The translations under genes and the position numbers were made by a program. DNA of 54,972 nucleotides from Methylococcaceae bacterium UBA975. GTDB lineage: Bacteria > Pseudomonadota > Gammaproteobacteria > Methylococcales > Cycloclasticaceae. Each line of letters opens with the position of its first letter. Position 1 is the stretch's first letter. Shown one piece after another: positions 1 to 7,800 of the stretch. A model generated the notes under the pieces. That model was not told where the DNA came from. It made no database searches and saw only the letters and a list, made by a program, of their open reading frames with translations. The stretch is from assembly GCA_002292375.1 (NCBI GenBank), contig DBBV01000010.1, forward strand, positions 4,449-59,420, given 5' to 3'.

Positions 1-1062
1 CCATCTAAAAATGGCTTACAAGGAACCAATAGTTTTACCCTAAGACGAGCAAGACTTGGTCTGGATGGTTTTTTAGCTGACAAAGTTGCCTTTCGCTTTC
101 AGTATGATGCAGCGAATGAAATTTCCGGGCTTTCTAATGCACAAAAACTACTCGATGCTTGGGTTAGTTTTAAGCATTTCGATGAAACTATAGGTAGTAT
201 CACCTTTGGCCAACAGTTTGTTCCCGGCTATACAAGGCGACCACACACTTCCGCCAGCGTAGAGCGTAAATTTAGTGAATATTTATCACCTGGTGATACA
301 GGGCGAGTTCGTGGCATTTCAATAAGAAAAGGGAATATGGGCTTACCTGAGAGCAACTCAAAAGGCTATTTTGGCAACCGTTTGCATTACGCACTCGGAT
401 TATTCAATAGTCCAGACCTATCACTCAACAATGACAATAATGACCTGATGTTCTCAACCGCCATTTCTATTCGCCCCACGGGTGTATCACCCAGTGATGA
501 TGAATATCAATTCAAAGACAGACCCCTCGCATATAGCATTGGAGCAGCCTATAGCACGTCTTTAGACTCTGTCACGCTAGACACAAAATTCCAACCCAGC
601 GGGATTGAACTAGATAATGAATGGCTCAGTGCGCATGCCGACGTTCAGGCGCACCACTGGTGGCTATGGGCTTCATGGGCGCAATTTAAATCCGATGCTC
701 AAGGTGGTTTAGCCGTCAATGCACAAGGTGACAATACAGACACACTAAGCTCTGATGCTTTTACCTTGGGTCTCAGCCGCGCTTATTTACTGAATTCTGA
801 AGACATGGGGTGGGCATGGGCCATACAGTATCAACATGTCAATAATGAGCACCCATCGAGGACGATGTTCTTTAGACCACTCACCGGCAGATCAAGTGAT
901 GAACTGGCACGTGGTATGAATCAAGGCAGTGTCTACCAAACTATGTTTACTTGGCAGTTTGATAAAGACGTTAGGCTTATTAATGAACTTTCATACTATG
1001 AACCAAGCGATGGTGGTTTTAGTTACCCAGCTTTTATTAGCCAATTACAGGTCGCTTTTTAA
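1..1062 (+). CDS. Phosphate-selective-type porin (OprP/OprO family), 5'-truncated
   Basis: The frame is open from the first base of the window, so the true start lies upstream; 353 codons are visible. The early stretch FTLRRARLGLDGFLADK followed by FRFQYD is typical of OprP/OprO (Porin_O_P) barrels, where an RRARLG signature sits in the first strands. Alternating aromatic and polar residues continue throughout, and the protein ends in QVAF with a terminal Phe, as expected for BAM-inserted beta-barrels. The role would be diffusion of small anions or other solutes through the outer membrane; the substrate cannot be told from sequence. An alpha/beta hydrolase gene begins 21 bp after the stop on the same strand, so the two may be cotranscribed. 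Confidence 0.8.
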   Translation, partial: PSKNGLQGTNSFTLRRARLGLDGFLADKVAFRFQYDAANEISGLSNAQKLLDAWVSFKHFDETIGSITFGQQFVPGYTRRPHTSASVERKFSEYLSPGDTGRVRGISIRKGNMGLPESNSKGYFGNRLHYALGLFNSPDLSLNNDNNDLMFSTAISIRPTGVSPSDDEYQFKDRPLAYSIGAAYSTSLDSVTLDTKFQPSGIELDNEWLSAHADVQAHHWWLWASWAQFKSDAQGGLAVNAQGDNTDTLSSDAFTLGLSRAYLLNSEDMGWAWAIQYQHVNNEHPSRTMFFRPLTGRSSDELARGMNQGSVYQTMFTWQFDKDVRLINELSYYEPSDGGFSYPAFISQLQVAF

Positions 1063-1083
1063 ACAAATACTTACAGGCACCTT

Positions 1084-1860
1084 ATGAAACAGGAACACTT
1101 TATTCAAGCAGCTGACCGGCGTCTTCGCGTACTTCAAATAGGCGATATAAAAGCTAATTCACCTACGTTAGTTTTCCTGCATGGTGGTATAGACTGTATT
1201 GAAATGTGGCGTGACTTCCCTGAACAAGTACATCAATCGACAGGGCTAGCCGTTATCGTTTATGACCGCTGGGGGCATGGGCAATCAGATCCACTCACAG
1301 CGTTCCGACAGGGTGACACTCGTGCGGAAGAAGCTGGAGAGCCATTGCTTGATGTTTTCAAGCACTTTAATCTGACTAAAGTCATACTAGTCGGTCATAG
1401 CTATGGTGGCGTTATTTCTCTTGTTGCCGCCAGTCTGCATAAAGATATCATTTGTGGTGTGATCTCAATTGTGCCACAAATGCTTATTCATCCACTTTGC
1501 CTAGCAGGTGCAGAGGCCGCTAAAGAAAGCTTTGAAAAAGGTACGCTGCGTAAAAAGCTATTTAAATTTCATGGTGAAGGGTTAGACACGCTTTTTTATG
1601 ACTGGATTAACCGCGTGAATGATAAAGCTTATCGAGCAGCGGATTGTTCAAGCTATTTACAGCAAATACCCTGTCCTGTTTTGCAAATTTATGGTGAAAA
1701 TGATGAGTTTGGCTATATACCAAACCTTGAGCTATCAAAAAGAACTATCTCCAGCAACAACTTAGTAATAAAGGTTATACCCAATGCGGGACACTATGTT
1801 CACCTAGAAGCTAAAGATGAGGTGATTAATGCCATCAACGAATTTTGCATATCCCTGTAA
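1084..1860 (+). CDS. Alpha/beta-fold hydrolase
   Basis: 258 residues, single alpha/beta-hydrolase domain. Visible landmarks are the oxyanion-hole region FLHGG (31-35), the nucleophile elbow GHSYGG with Ser106, a candidate acid Asp207 in YGENDEF, and the catalytic His237 in NAGHYVH. The YDRWGHGQS segment (60-68) is typical of esterases and meta-cleavage-product hydrolases. No signal peptide, so cytoplasmic. The start has only a weak ribosome-binding sequence (AGGCACC). It follows the porin gene closely and could process a compound the porin admits, but that link is inference. The specific substrate is unknown. Confidence 0.85.
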   Translation: MKQEHFIQAADRRLRVLQIGDIKANSPTLVFLHGGIDCIEMWRDFPEQVHQSTGLAVIVYDRWGHGQSDPLTAFRQGDTRAEEAGEPLLDVFKHFNLTKVILVGHSYGGVISLVAASLHKDIICGVISIVPQMLIHPLCLAGAEAAKESFEKGTLRKKLFKFHGEGLDTLFYDWINRVNDKAYRAADCSSYLQQIPCPVLQIYGENDEFGYIPNLELSKRTISSNNLVIKVIPNAGHYVHLEAKDEVINAINEFCISL

Positions 1861-2077
1861 GTAGAAATACAAATTGTTGTGTCTCCTCAATGTTTCGAAC
1901 AGTTATTTTCGTTGATGAGTAAAATACATCGGCAGAACCAGCTTAGTCGCGACGCTTATTTAGTGTCATCTGTTAGCGGCAATAAAAGCTTGCTGGCTGT
2001 TTGATAAAACACTCCTGCCCATCGCTATTGTGGGCAAGCTGAGTGCGATGTATGACGTGTATTGTGTGATTAAAAAA

Positions 2078-2109
2078 GAAAACATGCCTAAATAATTAGA
2101 CATGTTTTC
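2078..2109 (-). terminator. Rho-independent terminator of the FadL-like gene
   Basis: Inverted repeat GAAAACATG (2078-2086) and CATGTTTTC (2101-2109) separated by a 14-nt loop. On the minus strand the stem is followed by CTTTTTTAATC, a U-rich tail, and it lies 12 bp beyond the stop of the FadL-like gene. The stem is AT-rich. It may also act on the plus strand, where an A-run precedes it. Confidence 0.65.
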
Positions 2110-2120
2110 ATAAATAATTT

Positions 2121-3494
2121 TTAGAACATGCGCATAAAGCTTATACCAACATCATAGCAACGGTGATCAACGCCATACCCAGTACCGCCCCACATGGTGC
2201 CAACTAAAGCATCCACCTTCCAAGTTTCGTATTGTATACCTATGCCAACGCTGGCGATTTGTACATCTCCAATGGTAATGGTCACAGGGCTTTCAAACTC
2301 AGAGGGTATGCCGGAGGATTCATTTGTGTAGCCAGCTCGAAGAGTTATTGTTTCATTCAGTAGGTATTCTGTACCAATACTATAGCCGTGGGCACGCGTC
2401 CAACCGGGGTCTTCGTCAATATTCTGTAGAAATTTACCCTGGTTATCGAACTTTGCATTAGAACCTGGCCATTTAAAGTCACTCCAGTCATTTTCTCGAT
2501 AATCATAAGTAAAGGTCAGCCTGTTTGTTGGCTTATAAGCAACGCCAACCCCCCATGAAGCACCGTATTCAAACTCAGTATAGCCATCACTTTTTTCGTC
2601 GGTTTTGAATGGCTCAATAGCACTGCCACCCTTTAGGCTGACACGTGTATCACCTTTAAGCTTCATATTAGAGCCGGTGCGGTAGGTTGCGCCAACACTC
2701 CATTGCTCATTAAATTTGTAGAGCATACCAAGGTGACCTTGAAAACCGTACCCCCACTTACGTATCTGTGCATCGTAGTTATAGTCTAGAGTTGGGTCGG
2801 GTGCTCTGTAATCCTTGCGGACATCACCCCGCCAAAGGTTAATAAGAAGGTCAGTACCTACACCTACACTAAATTTTTTTGTTACTTGATAGCCTATCGA
2901 GCCATTTACTGCCATTAGCCCAAGAACCGCAAAAACGTCAGCCTCAATTTCTGCGTCTGTGACTGGGTCAGATATTTTATCGTTATAACTTGAATATGCT
3001 CCACCTACGCCAAAGATGCCGCCGGCCAGCGTGTAGCGGCCATAATTTTTGAAGGCAACAAAGGAAGGCATGGTGGCCGCACCTAACCAGAGCTCTTCAT
3101 CATCATCAAAATTAGCTGGCTCAGAAGGATAAAAAGCTGGAAAGAGGTCACCTTTATTAGGGTCATATGAGTCACCCACTCTTTTATTTGTTACGCCATT
3201 TTTAGCATCAACTTTAGCTGTCATTGAATAAACGCCGATAGTGTAGCCAGAACCTTTTAATTGGCTTAGACCAGCAGGGTTCCAGTGAATAGCTGATGCA
3301 TCATCTGCTAAGCCGATAAATGCACCACCCATGCTGATTGCTCGAATGCCCAGACCTTCCAAATTAACACCACTTGCATGAAGTGTTGTTATTGGGAATG
3401 ATAAGAGCACAAGGAGGGCAAGGCTGATAACTTTTTTGTAAGACCTTTCTGTGTAAAGACACATTTTTTTAAACTTTCTTTTAGTGAAAAACAT
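2121..3494 (-). CDS. FadL/TodX (OmpP1) family outer-membrane hydrophobic-compound transporter
   Basis: 457 residues from the chosen ATG, which has AAGGAA nine bases upstream. An in-frame ATG at 3554 gives a 20-residue extension but would bury the signal peptide. The basic-then-hydrophobic leader ends near LHA (38-40). The mature N-terminus carries the FadL hallmark: GIRAISMGGAFIGLADDAS, then the NPA motif at 72-74. The chain ends RMF with terminal Phe, as in barrels inserted by BAM. Members take up long-chain fatty acids (FadL) or aromatic hydrocarbons (TodX, XylN); the substrate here cannot be assigned. Transcribed alone, with its own inverted-repeat-rich upstream region and a terminator downstream. 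Confidence 0.88.
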   Translation of the reverse strand: MFFTKRKFKKMCLYTERSYKKVISLALLVLLSFPITTLHASGVNLEGLGIRAISMGGAFIGLADDASAIHWNPAGLSQLKGSGYTIGVYSMTAKVDAKNGVTNKRVGDSYDPNKGDLFPAFYPSEPANFDDDEELWLGAATMPSFVAFKNYGRYTLAGGIFGVGGAYSSYNDKISDPVTDAEIEADVFAVLGLMAVNGSIGYQVTKKFSVGVGTDLLINLWRGDVRKDYRAPDPTLDYNYDAQIRKWGYGFQGHLGMLYKFNEQWSVGATYRTGSNMKLKGDTRVSLKGGSAIEPFKTDEKSDGYTEFEYGASWGVGVAYKPTNRLTFTYDYRENDWSDFKWPGSNAKFDNQGKFLQNIDEDPGWTRAHGYSIGTEYLLNETITLRAGYTNESSGIPSEFESPVTITIGDVQIASVGIGIQYETWKVDALVGTMWGGTGYGVDHRCYDVGISFMRMF

Positions 3495-3543
3495 TTTATT
3501 AATTTCCTTAATGATTGTTTTATTACAGTAGCTTACGCTACAT

Positions 3544-3574
3544 TTGTATGACACATACGGATAATATCATACAA
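3544..3574 (-). promoter_or_regulatory. Candidate operator upstream of the FadL-like gene
   Basis: Perfect 8-bp inverted repeat TTGTATGA (3544-3551) and TCATACAA (3567-3574) with a 15-bp spacer. A TATTAT-like -10 sequence on the minus strand lies between the arms. This arrangement would let a dimeric repressor block RNA polymerase. No regulator gene is adjacent, so the binding protein is unknown. Confidence 0.4.
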
Positions 3575-3575
3575 C

Positions 3576-3599
3576 GACTCCTTTTGTTTAAAGGGAGTC
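3576..3599 (-). terminator. Hairpin after rlmKL; weak terminator or part of the fadL control region
   Basis: GACTCC (3576-3581) pairs with GGAGTC (3594-3599); TTT/AAA extends the stem with one bulge. It lies 26 bp after the rlmKL stop on the minus strand. It has no U-run after it, so intrinsic termination is doubtful. Confidence 0.35.
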
Positions 3600-3625
3600 A
3601 ACATGATTGGTCAATAAGCCTTGTA

Positions 3626-5833
3626 TTAGTTATTGAGGGTTAGGTTCCAACAGTAATGTATTTTAGGGTTGCGCTCAAAGTCTTTTGCTATGGTTTGTGC
3701 GCTGATATTTTTGACATACAGCTTAGTAAATACACTGTCATCAAATTTAAATTTACGGAAGTTAGTTGAAAAGATGAGGGTGCCTTTTTTTGTTAACAAC
3801 TGGGCGGCTTTATTCAGCAGTTCAACATAATCGCGTTGAATATCAAACACATTGTCCATACGTTTTGAATTGGAGAAGGTCGGCGGGTCGATAAAAATGA
3901 GTTCGTATTTTTGTTGTTCTTTTATGGCGGTATCGAGCCACTCCATGCAGTTAGCTCTTACGAGTTGGTGCTTGTCTAAGTCGATGTTATTGAGTTCGAA
4001 ATTATTTTTTGCCCAATCCAAATATGTTTTGGACATATCAACAGTGGTTGAGCCGCTTGCACCCGCTAAGGCAGCATGCACAGTAACGGCGCCGGTATAG
4101 GCGAACAGGTTTAAAAACTGTTTACCCTTGGCCTGCTCAGCAATCCATTGACGAATGGGGCGATGGTCCAAAAATAGCCCGGTATCCAAATAGTCCTTAA
4201 GATTAACCAAAAAGGCAGCGTTACCCTCTTGGACGCGGTGAAAGCCCCCCGCGGTGTCTTGTTTTTCGTATTGTGTGCTGCCTTTTTGGCGGCGACGAAC
4301 TTTTAACGAGACCTGTTGTGGCGGCACGTCAAGAACGTCCGGGATAACCGCTAAAGCATCGCGCAAGCGTTCAATGGATTTTTTTTCATCAACGGTTTTG
4401 GGCGCTTCGTATTCTTGTACGTGTACCCAGGTTTTTTCACCTTGGTAAATATCGATAGCAACGGCATATTCGGGCAGGTCGGCATCGTATAAACGGTAAC
4501 AATGAATGTCATTTTTGTTTAGCCAAGACTTAAGTTTTTTAAGGTTTTTTCGTAAGCGGTTGGCCAGCATGGTTGCGCCGTCACTCCACTCGCCGGGGGT
4601 TGGTAATAGGGCTTTTTTTGCCGAGTCGCCAAGTTGCTGCTGCTGGCCGAGGTGCTCGCCACCATAGTAACGATCGGCTTGCACTAAAAAGTTAAACACC
4701 TTGCACTCAATCGCGCCGTTGTACAGTTGATACGACTTGTGTGATTTTAAGGGGATATTAAAGGCGAGATCGGTATTGCCGGTAAAGACGGTGGCGTGCC
4801 AGCCATCAAAACGGGTTTTTAATATGGTGCCGATGTCTTGGTACAACGTTGCGAGTTGTTTGATATCGCCTAAGCGCTCGCCATAGGGCGGGTTAACGAC
4901 GAACAACCCAGGCTTCCAATTGGTGTCGGGCTCTACTTTTGTTAACGGCGCGCTAATCACTTTTATGTGGCCGGTTAATTGGGCCGCTTTGATGTTGGCT
5001 TTAGCGATACCGACGTGTTTGATGCTGATATCAGAGCCCATAATCGGTGGCAGCTTTTGTAATCCTTGCTCGCGTCGGTATTGGGCTTCATTGATCAGCC
5101 GTTGCCAGATGCTTGGGCTAAATTGTGCCCAGGCCAAAAAACCGTAATAGTCGCGTAATAAGCCGGGTGCAATATCCGCTGCCATCATCGCAGCTTCGGT
5201 TAGGAAGGTGCCTGAGCCACACATGGGGTCGTATAACGCGCCGCCGTCAGCGGCAATTTTAGCCCAGCCAGCACGGGTTAAAATGGCGGCGGCTAAGTTT
5301 TCTTTTAGCGGCGCTTCGACAGATTCGGCGCGATAATGGCGTCGGTGCAGGCTGTCGCCTGACAAATCCAAGCTTAAGGTGACCCGATCTTGGTTGATGT
5401 AAGCATTAATACGAATGTCGGGTTGGTCGCGTTGTACGTTTGGGCGCTCATCGGTATGGTCTTTAAACTGATCGACAATGGCGTCTTTAATCACTTGTTC
5501 GGCGTAGCGCGAGTGATTTATTTTAGAGCGGCGTATGGAGGCGTCGATGGCAAAGGTCTTTGATACATCAAAGTGTTTAGACCAATCAACTTTAATCGCG
5601 CCATCGTACAGCTCCTCGGGTGTTTGCGCGGCATAGCTGGCCAGCGGCATAAGGATGCGATTAGCCAATCGAGACCATAGGCAAGCGCGTAAAGCCATTT
5701 CCATATCGCCTTCAAAATACACCCCACCCAAGGCGTCTTTAACCTTGGCTGCACCAATGCTAGTGAGTTCATCGGCAAGAATAAGTTCCATGCCTTTTGC
5801 GGTGCTGGCGAAGTAGCGGGTATGTTGTGACAT
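3626..5833 (-). CDS. rlmKL: Bifunctional 23S rRNA methyltransferase RlmKL
   Basis: 735 residues from the ATG at 5833 (MSQHTRYFAS), which has AGGA 11 bases upstream; a longer frame to 5938 adds 35 non-homologous residues. In the family this fused enzyme makes m2G2445 (RlmL half) and m7G2069 (RlmK half) in 23S rRNA during 50S assembly. Order: THUMP-type RNA-binding region (about 40-160), the first SAM-dependent domain with DPMCGSGT (202-209) and NPPYGERL (314-321), then the C-terminal methyltransferase with GLFLDHRP, FLNLFAYTG and DPPTFSNS. Length is close to the E. coli protein (702). An odd small reading frame lies just upstream (5850-6036). Confidence 0.95.
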   Translation of the reverse strand: MSQHTRYFASTAKGMELILADELTSIGAAKVKDALGGVYFEGDMEMALRACLWSRLANRILMPLASYAAQTPEELYDGAIKVDWSKHFDVSKTFAIDASIRRSKINHSRYAEQVIKDAIVDQFKDHTDERPNVQRDQPDIRINAYINQDRVTLSLDLSGDSLHRRHYRAESVEAPLKENLAAAILTRAGWAKIAADGGALYDPMCGSGTFLTEAAMMAADIAPGLLRDYYGFLAWAQFSPSIWQRLINEAQYRREQGLQKLPPIMGSDISIKHVGIAKANIKAAQLTGHIKVISAPLTKVEPDTNWKPGLFVVNPPYGERLGDIKQLATLYQDIGTILKTRFDGWHATVFTGNTDLAFNIPLKSHKSYQLYNGAIECKVFNFLVQADRYYGGEHLGQQQQLGDSAKKALLPTPGEWSDGATMLANRLRKNLKKLKSWLNKNDIHCYRLYDADLPEYAVAIDIYQGEKTWVHVQEYEAPKTVDEKKSIERLRDALAVIPDVLDVPPQQVSLKVRRRQKGSTQYEKQDTAGGFHRVQEGNAAFLVNLKDYLDTGLFLDHRPIRQWIAEQAKGKQFLNLFAYTGAVTVHAALAGASGSTTVDMSKTYLDWAKNNFELNNIDLDKHQLVRANCMEWLDTAIKEQQKYELIFIDPPTFSNSKRMDNVFDIQRDYVELLNKAAQLLTKKGTLIFSTNFRKFKFDDSVFTKLYVKNISAQTIAKDFERNPKIHYCWNLTLNN

Positions 5834-5849
5834 TGGGTTTTTTGTCCTG

Positions 5850-6036
5850 TTACTGGTTGGCACGTTGACGTGCCGCATTAAGGTTAGTTGATGGGTTTTG
5901 AGCCAACCACTCAAATTCATCGAGACCGCTATTGCCATCTAAAAGCGTAGAGGCCTCAGGCAAGTCGTGCCGAGATTGATGAGGCGCTGTGGCTAATGGG
6001 TTTGGCTGCGCGTTCCATTTTAATCGTTTTTGCCAT
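5850..6036 (-). pseudogene. Possible small gene with a one-base frameshift upstream of rlmKL
   Basis: A minus-strand frame of 61 sense codons is open from 6035 and ends with TAA at 5850-5852, 16 bp before the rlmKL start, but it has no ATG or GTG. An ATG at 6034-6036 begins MAKTIK in the neighbouring frame. Dropping one A from the AAAA run at 6018-6021 joins this start to WNAQPNPLATAPH and on through DEFEWLAQNPSTNLNAARQ, a 61-residue protein. As sequenced, the ATG frame stops after 26 codons. This could be a decayed gene, a sequencing error in a homopolymer, or a programmed frameshift. I do not recognise the product, and no clear Shine-Dalgarno is seen. Confidence 0.3.
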
Positions 6037-6098
6037 CAAATGTAGGCTATTGTCGTTACTCAAGCCTGACGAGCTGTTTATTGCTAAGCCGTATCACC

Positions 6099-7181
6099 TT
6101 ATTGCAGAGTGATCTCGGCGATGATCGGCAAATGATCCGACAGCCGCGCCGCAGCCTCAGGCTCAATATAAGCATGCTGTAATGATACGCGCCGGCTGTA
6201 AAAATAATAATCGATGGTTCTGTCAGCGCGCTCGACACTGGGGTCGTTGGATTGATAAGTAAACCATAGCTCCCGCTGAGCGGATTGCGTAGCCTGAAGA
6301 CTGGGAATCGCCGCGTAGCGTTGATAAAGCACATCAATGGCGGAGTCGGGTTGATAGTTAACGCGTTGTGCTTCGGCGAGTAGTGGGTAGCTGTTGGGCG
6401 GTAATAAGTTAAAGTCGCCACCGATGATCCAGGCGGTTTTTTCCTTATCTAACTGCTGCAGGTGTTGATCGATTTGTGTGACCTGACGCTGGAGTGTGTC
6501 GGTGCCCTTGGAAAAGGCCGATAAGTGGGTGGTTAACACCGCTAATTCACCGCCTTCTTCAAGTGGCAGACGGGCGTCAAGCAGCGCACGTTTAAAGTTA
6601 AATAATTGGCTGATAGGGTCTTCGGGGATCAGGCTCAATTGATGTCGCTTGGCGGTGTGAATTTTATATTTAGAGATAATACTCAACTTAGTACCAACGG
6701 CCCCCATAATCCGTGGGTGTGGTAAATAACTGGCCTGCCAATACACACTGCTGGTGTGACAACGATAATCCTCAGGTAACAGCTCCAACAGGTCGCTCAG
6801 TTGGTCAGCATAATCGGTTCGCTTGGCGCCATGGTCGACTTCTTGTAATAAGATAATGTCTGGGTTTTGTTGCGTGATGAGCTGCGCTAAGCCTTGTAGT
6901 GTTTGTTGAATATCCGCTGCGGCTGGGCGCTCGTCTGGCCCTGCATTGTTTGCCATATCATAGAAAAAAACGTAATTTTTGCCTGCCATAAACTGCACAT
7001 TGTGGTTGTACAGTCGGATCGTTTGTTTGTTTGATAAGCGCGGGCTATCGGTAGGGCAGCTGATGTTTTCGGTTTGCACCGCAGGCGGGTGAAAGGTGAT
7101 AAGCCAAGCAACGGCAAAGAGGCCGAGGCTAATAAGTATTAGGCCAACAATGGACCGAAAGAACAGGGTCTTAATGGCCAT
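6099..7181 (-). CDS. Membrane-anchored endonuclease/exonuclease/phosphatase family protein
   Basis: 360 residues. An N-terminal hydrophobic segment (about 8-30) is an uncleaved anchor or signal sequence, placing the catalytic domain in the periplasm. EEP-fold landmarks are present: Asn61 in NHNVQF, LLQEVD with Glu114, TTHLSAF (217-223), GGDFNLLPP (254-262) and the terminal SDHLPI with Asp349 and His350. These residues bind Mg2+ and the scissile phosphate in DNase I-like enzymes, so activity looks intact. Substrate (nucleic acid, phospholipid or inositol phosphate) cannot be deduced. The gene follows the SPOR gene by 40 bp, and no good Shine-Dalgarno is visible. Confidence 0.85.
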   Translation of the reverse strand: MAIKTLFFRSIVGLILISLGLFAVAWLITFHPPAVQTENISCPTDSPRLSNKQTIRLYNHNVQFMAGKNYVFFYDMANNAGPDERPAAADIQQTLQGLAQLITQQNPDIILLQEVDHGAKRTDYADQLSDLLELLPEDYRCHTSSVYWQASYLPHPRIMGAVGTKLSIISKYKIHTAKRHQLSLIPEDPISQLFNFKRALLDARLPLEEGGELAVLTTHLSAFSKGTDTLQRQVTQIDQHLQQLDKEKTAWIIGGDFNLLPPNSYPLLAEAQRVNYQPDSAIDVLYQRYAAIPSLQATQSAQRELWFTYQSNDPSVERADRTIDYYFYSRRVSLQHAYIEPEAAARLSDHLPIIAEITLQ

Positions 7182-7221
7182 GGCGATTAAGGGTTGTCAT
7201 TCGTCGGTCAGGCTGGCCGCG

Positions 7222-7800
7222 TCACTTTAATTTGATAGCAATGCTATCGATATTATTATGGTGTAGTCGGTTTTGAATTTTATCGACCTTATTAAATGAA
7301 TCGTAAGGCCCCGCTTTAACCCGGTGCCATATACTGCCATTTTGATCGACCACTTGCACGGTTGTCTCTACACCCAGCAAGGCTAACTGAGCTTTTAAGC
7401 TGTCGGCTTGTTCGGCGCGTCGAAAAGACCCAACTTGAATAATAAAGGTGCCCGGTTTGCTTTTACCGGTTCCTTCTAGGCGTCGCCTTTCTTCAATTTC
7501 ATGCTCGGGAATAACGATTTCCATTTCAGGTAAGATTTGATAAAAATCAAAGCGTGGTAGCTGGCTATCGATGGGTTTGGGCGGCGTGGGAACGGATTTT
7601 TTTACCTCACGCACGTCGCGTTGCTTTGTTGGGGTCGCTATTTTTTTACTGGTTTGCTTGGGTGTGCTGTCTTGCAGGTCAGATAAAAACATCATAAAAC
7701 CGCCGATGAGCAAGCCGGTAACTAACCACCACCAGCCAGCGATAGGCTTGGACTTTTTGTTACGTTGATGGGTTGCCCGGTTTTTATAGTCTTTGGTCAC
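7222..7800 (-). CDS. SPOR-domain inner-membrane protein (FtsN-like)
   Basis: 192 residues: short basic cytoplasmic tail, one transmembrane helix (about 22-40), a proline/lysine-rich periplasmic linker, and a C-terminal SPOR domain (about 115-192) with FIIQVGSFRR and WHRVKAGPYDS. SPOR domains bind denuded peptidoglycan glycan at the division septum. The priA-argS-SPOR order matches Pseudomonas, where this gene is annotated as an FtsN-like or cell-division-related protein. It starts with GTG whose G is the last base of the argS TAG stop, so translation is probably coupled to argS. It is shorter than E. coli FtsN (319). Confidence 0.88.
   Translation of the reverse strand: MTKDYKNRATHQRNKKSKPIAGWWWLVTGLLIGGFMMFLSDLQDSTPKQTSKKIATPTKQRDVREVKKSVPTPPKPIDSQLPRFDFYQILPEMEIVIPEHEIEERRRLEGTGKSKPGTFIIQVGSFRRAEQADSLKAQLALLGVETTVQVVDQNGSIWHRVKAGPYDSFNKVDKIQNRLHHNNIDSIAIKLK

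Noticed and set aside
1861..2077. Open stretch after the hydrolase, with hairpins (for example TGCCCA/TGGGCA at 2016-2036), considered as a decayed transposase or an RNA gene
   Set aside because: Translations in the forward frames resemble no family, and no terminal repeats, target duplication or T-run accompany the hairpin.
3495..3554. Upstream ATG at 3554 for the FadL-like gene
   Set aside because: It would place 20 polar residues before the signal peptide and lies inside the candidate operator; the ATG at 3494 has a proper AAGGAA.
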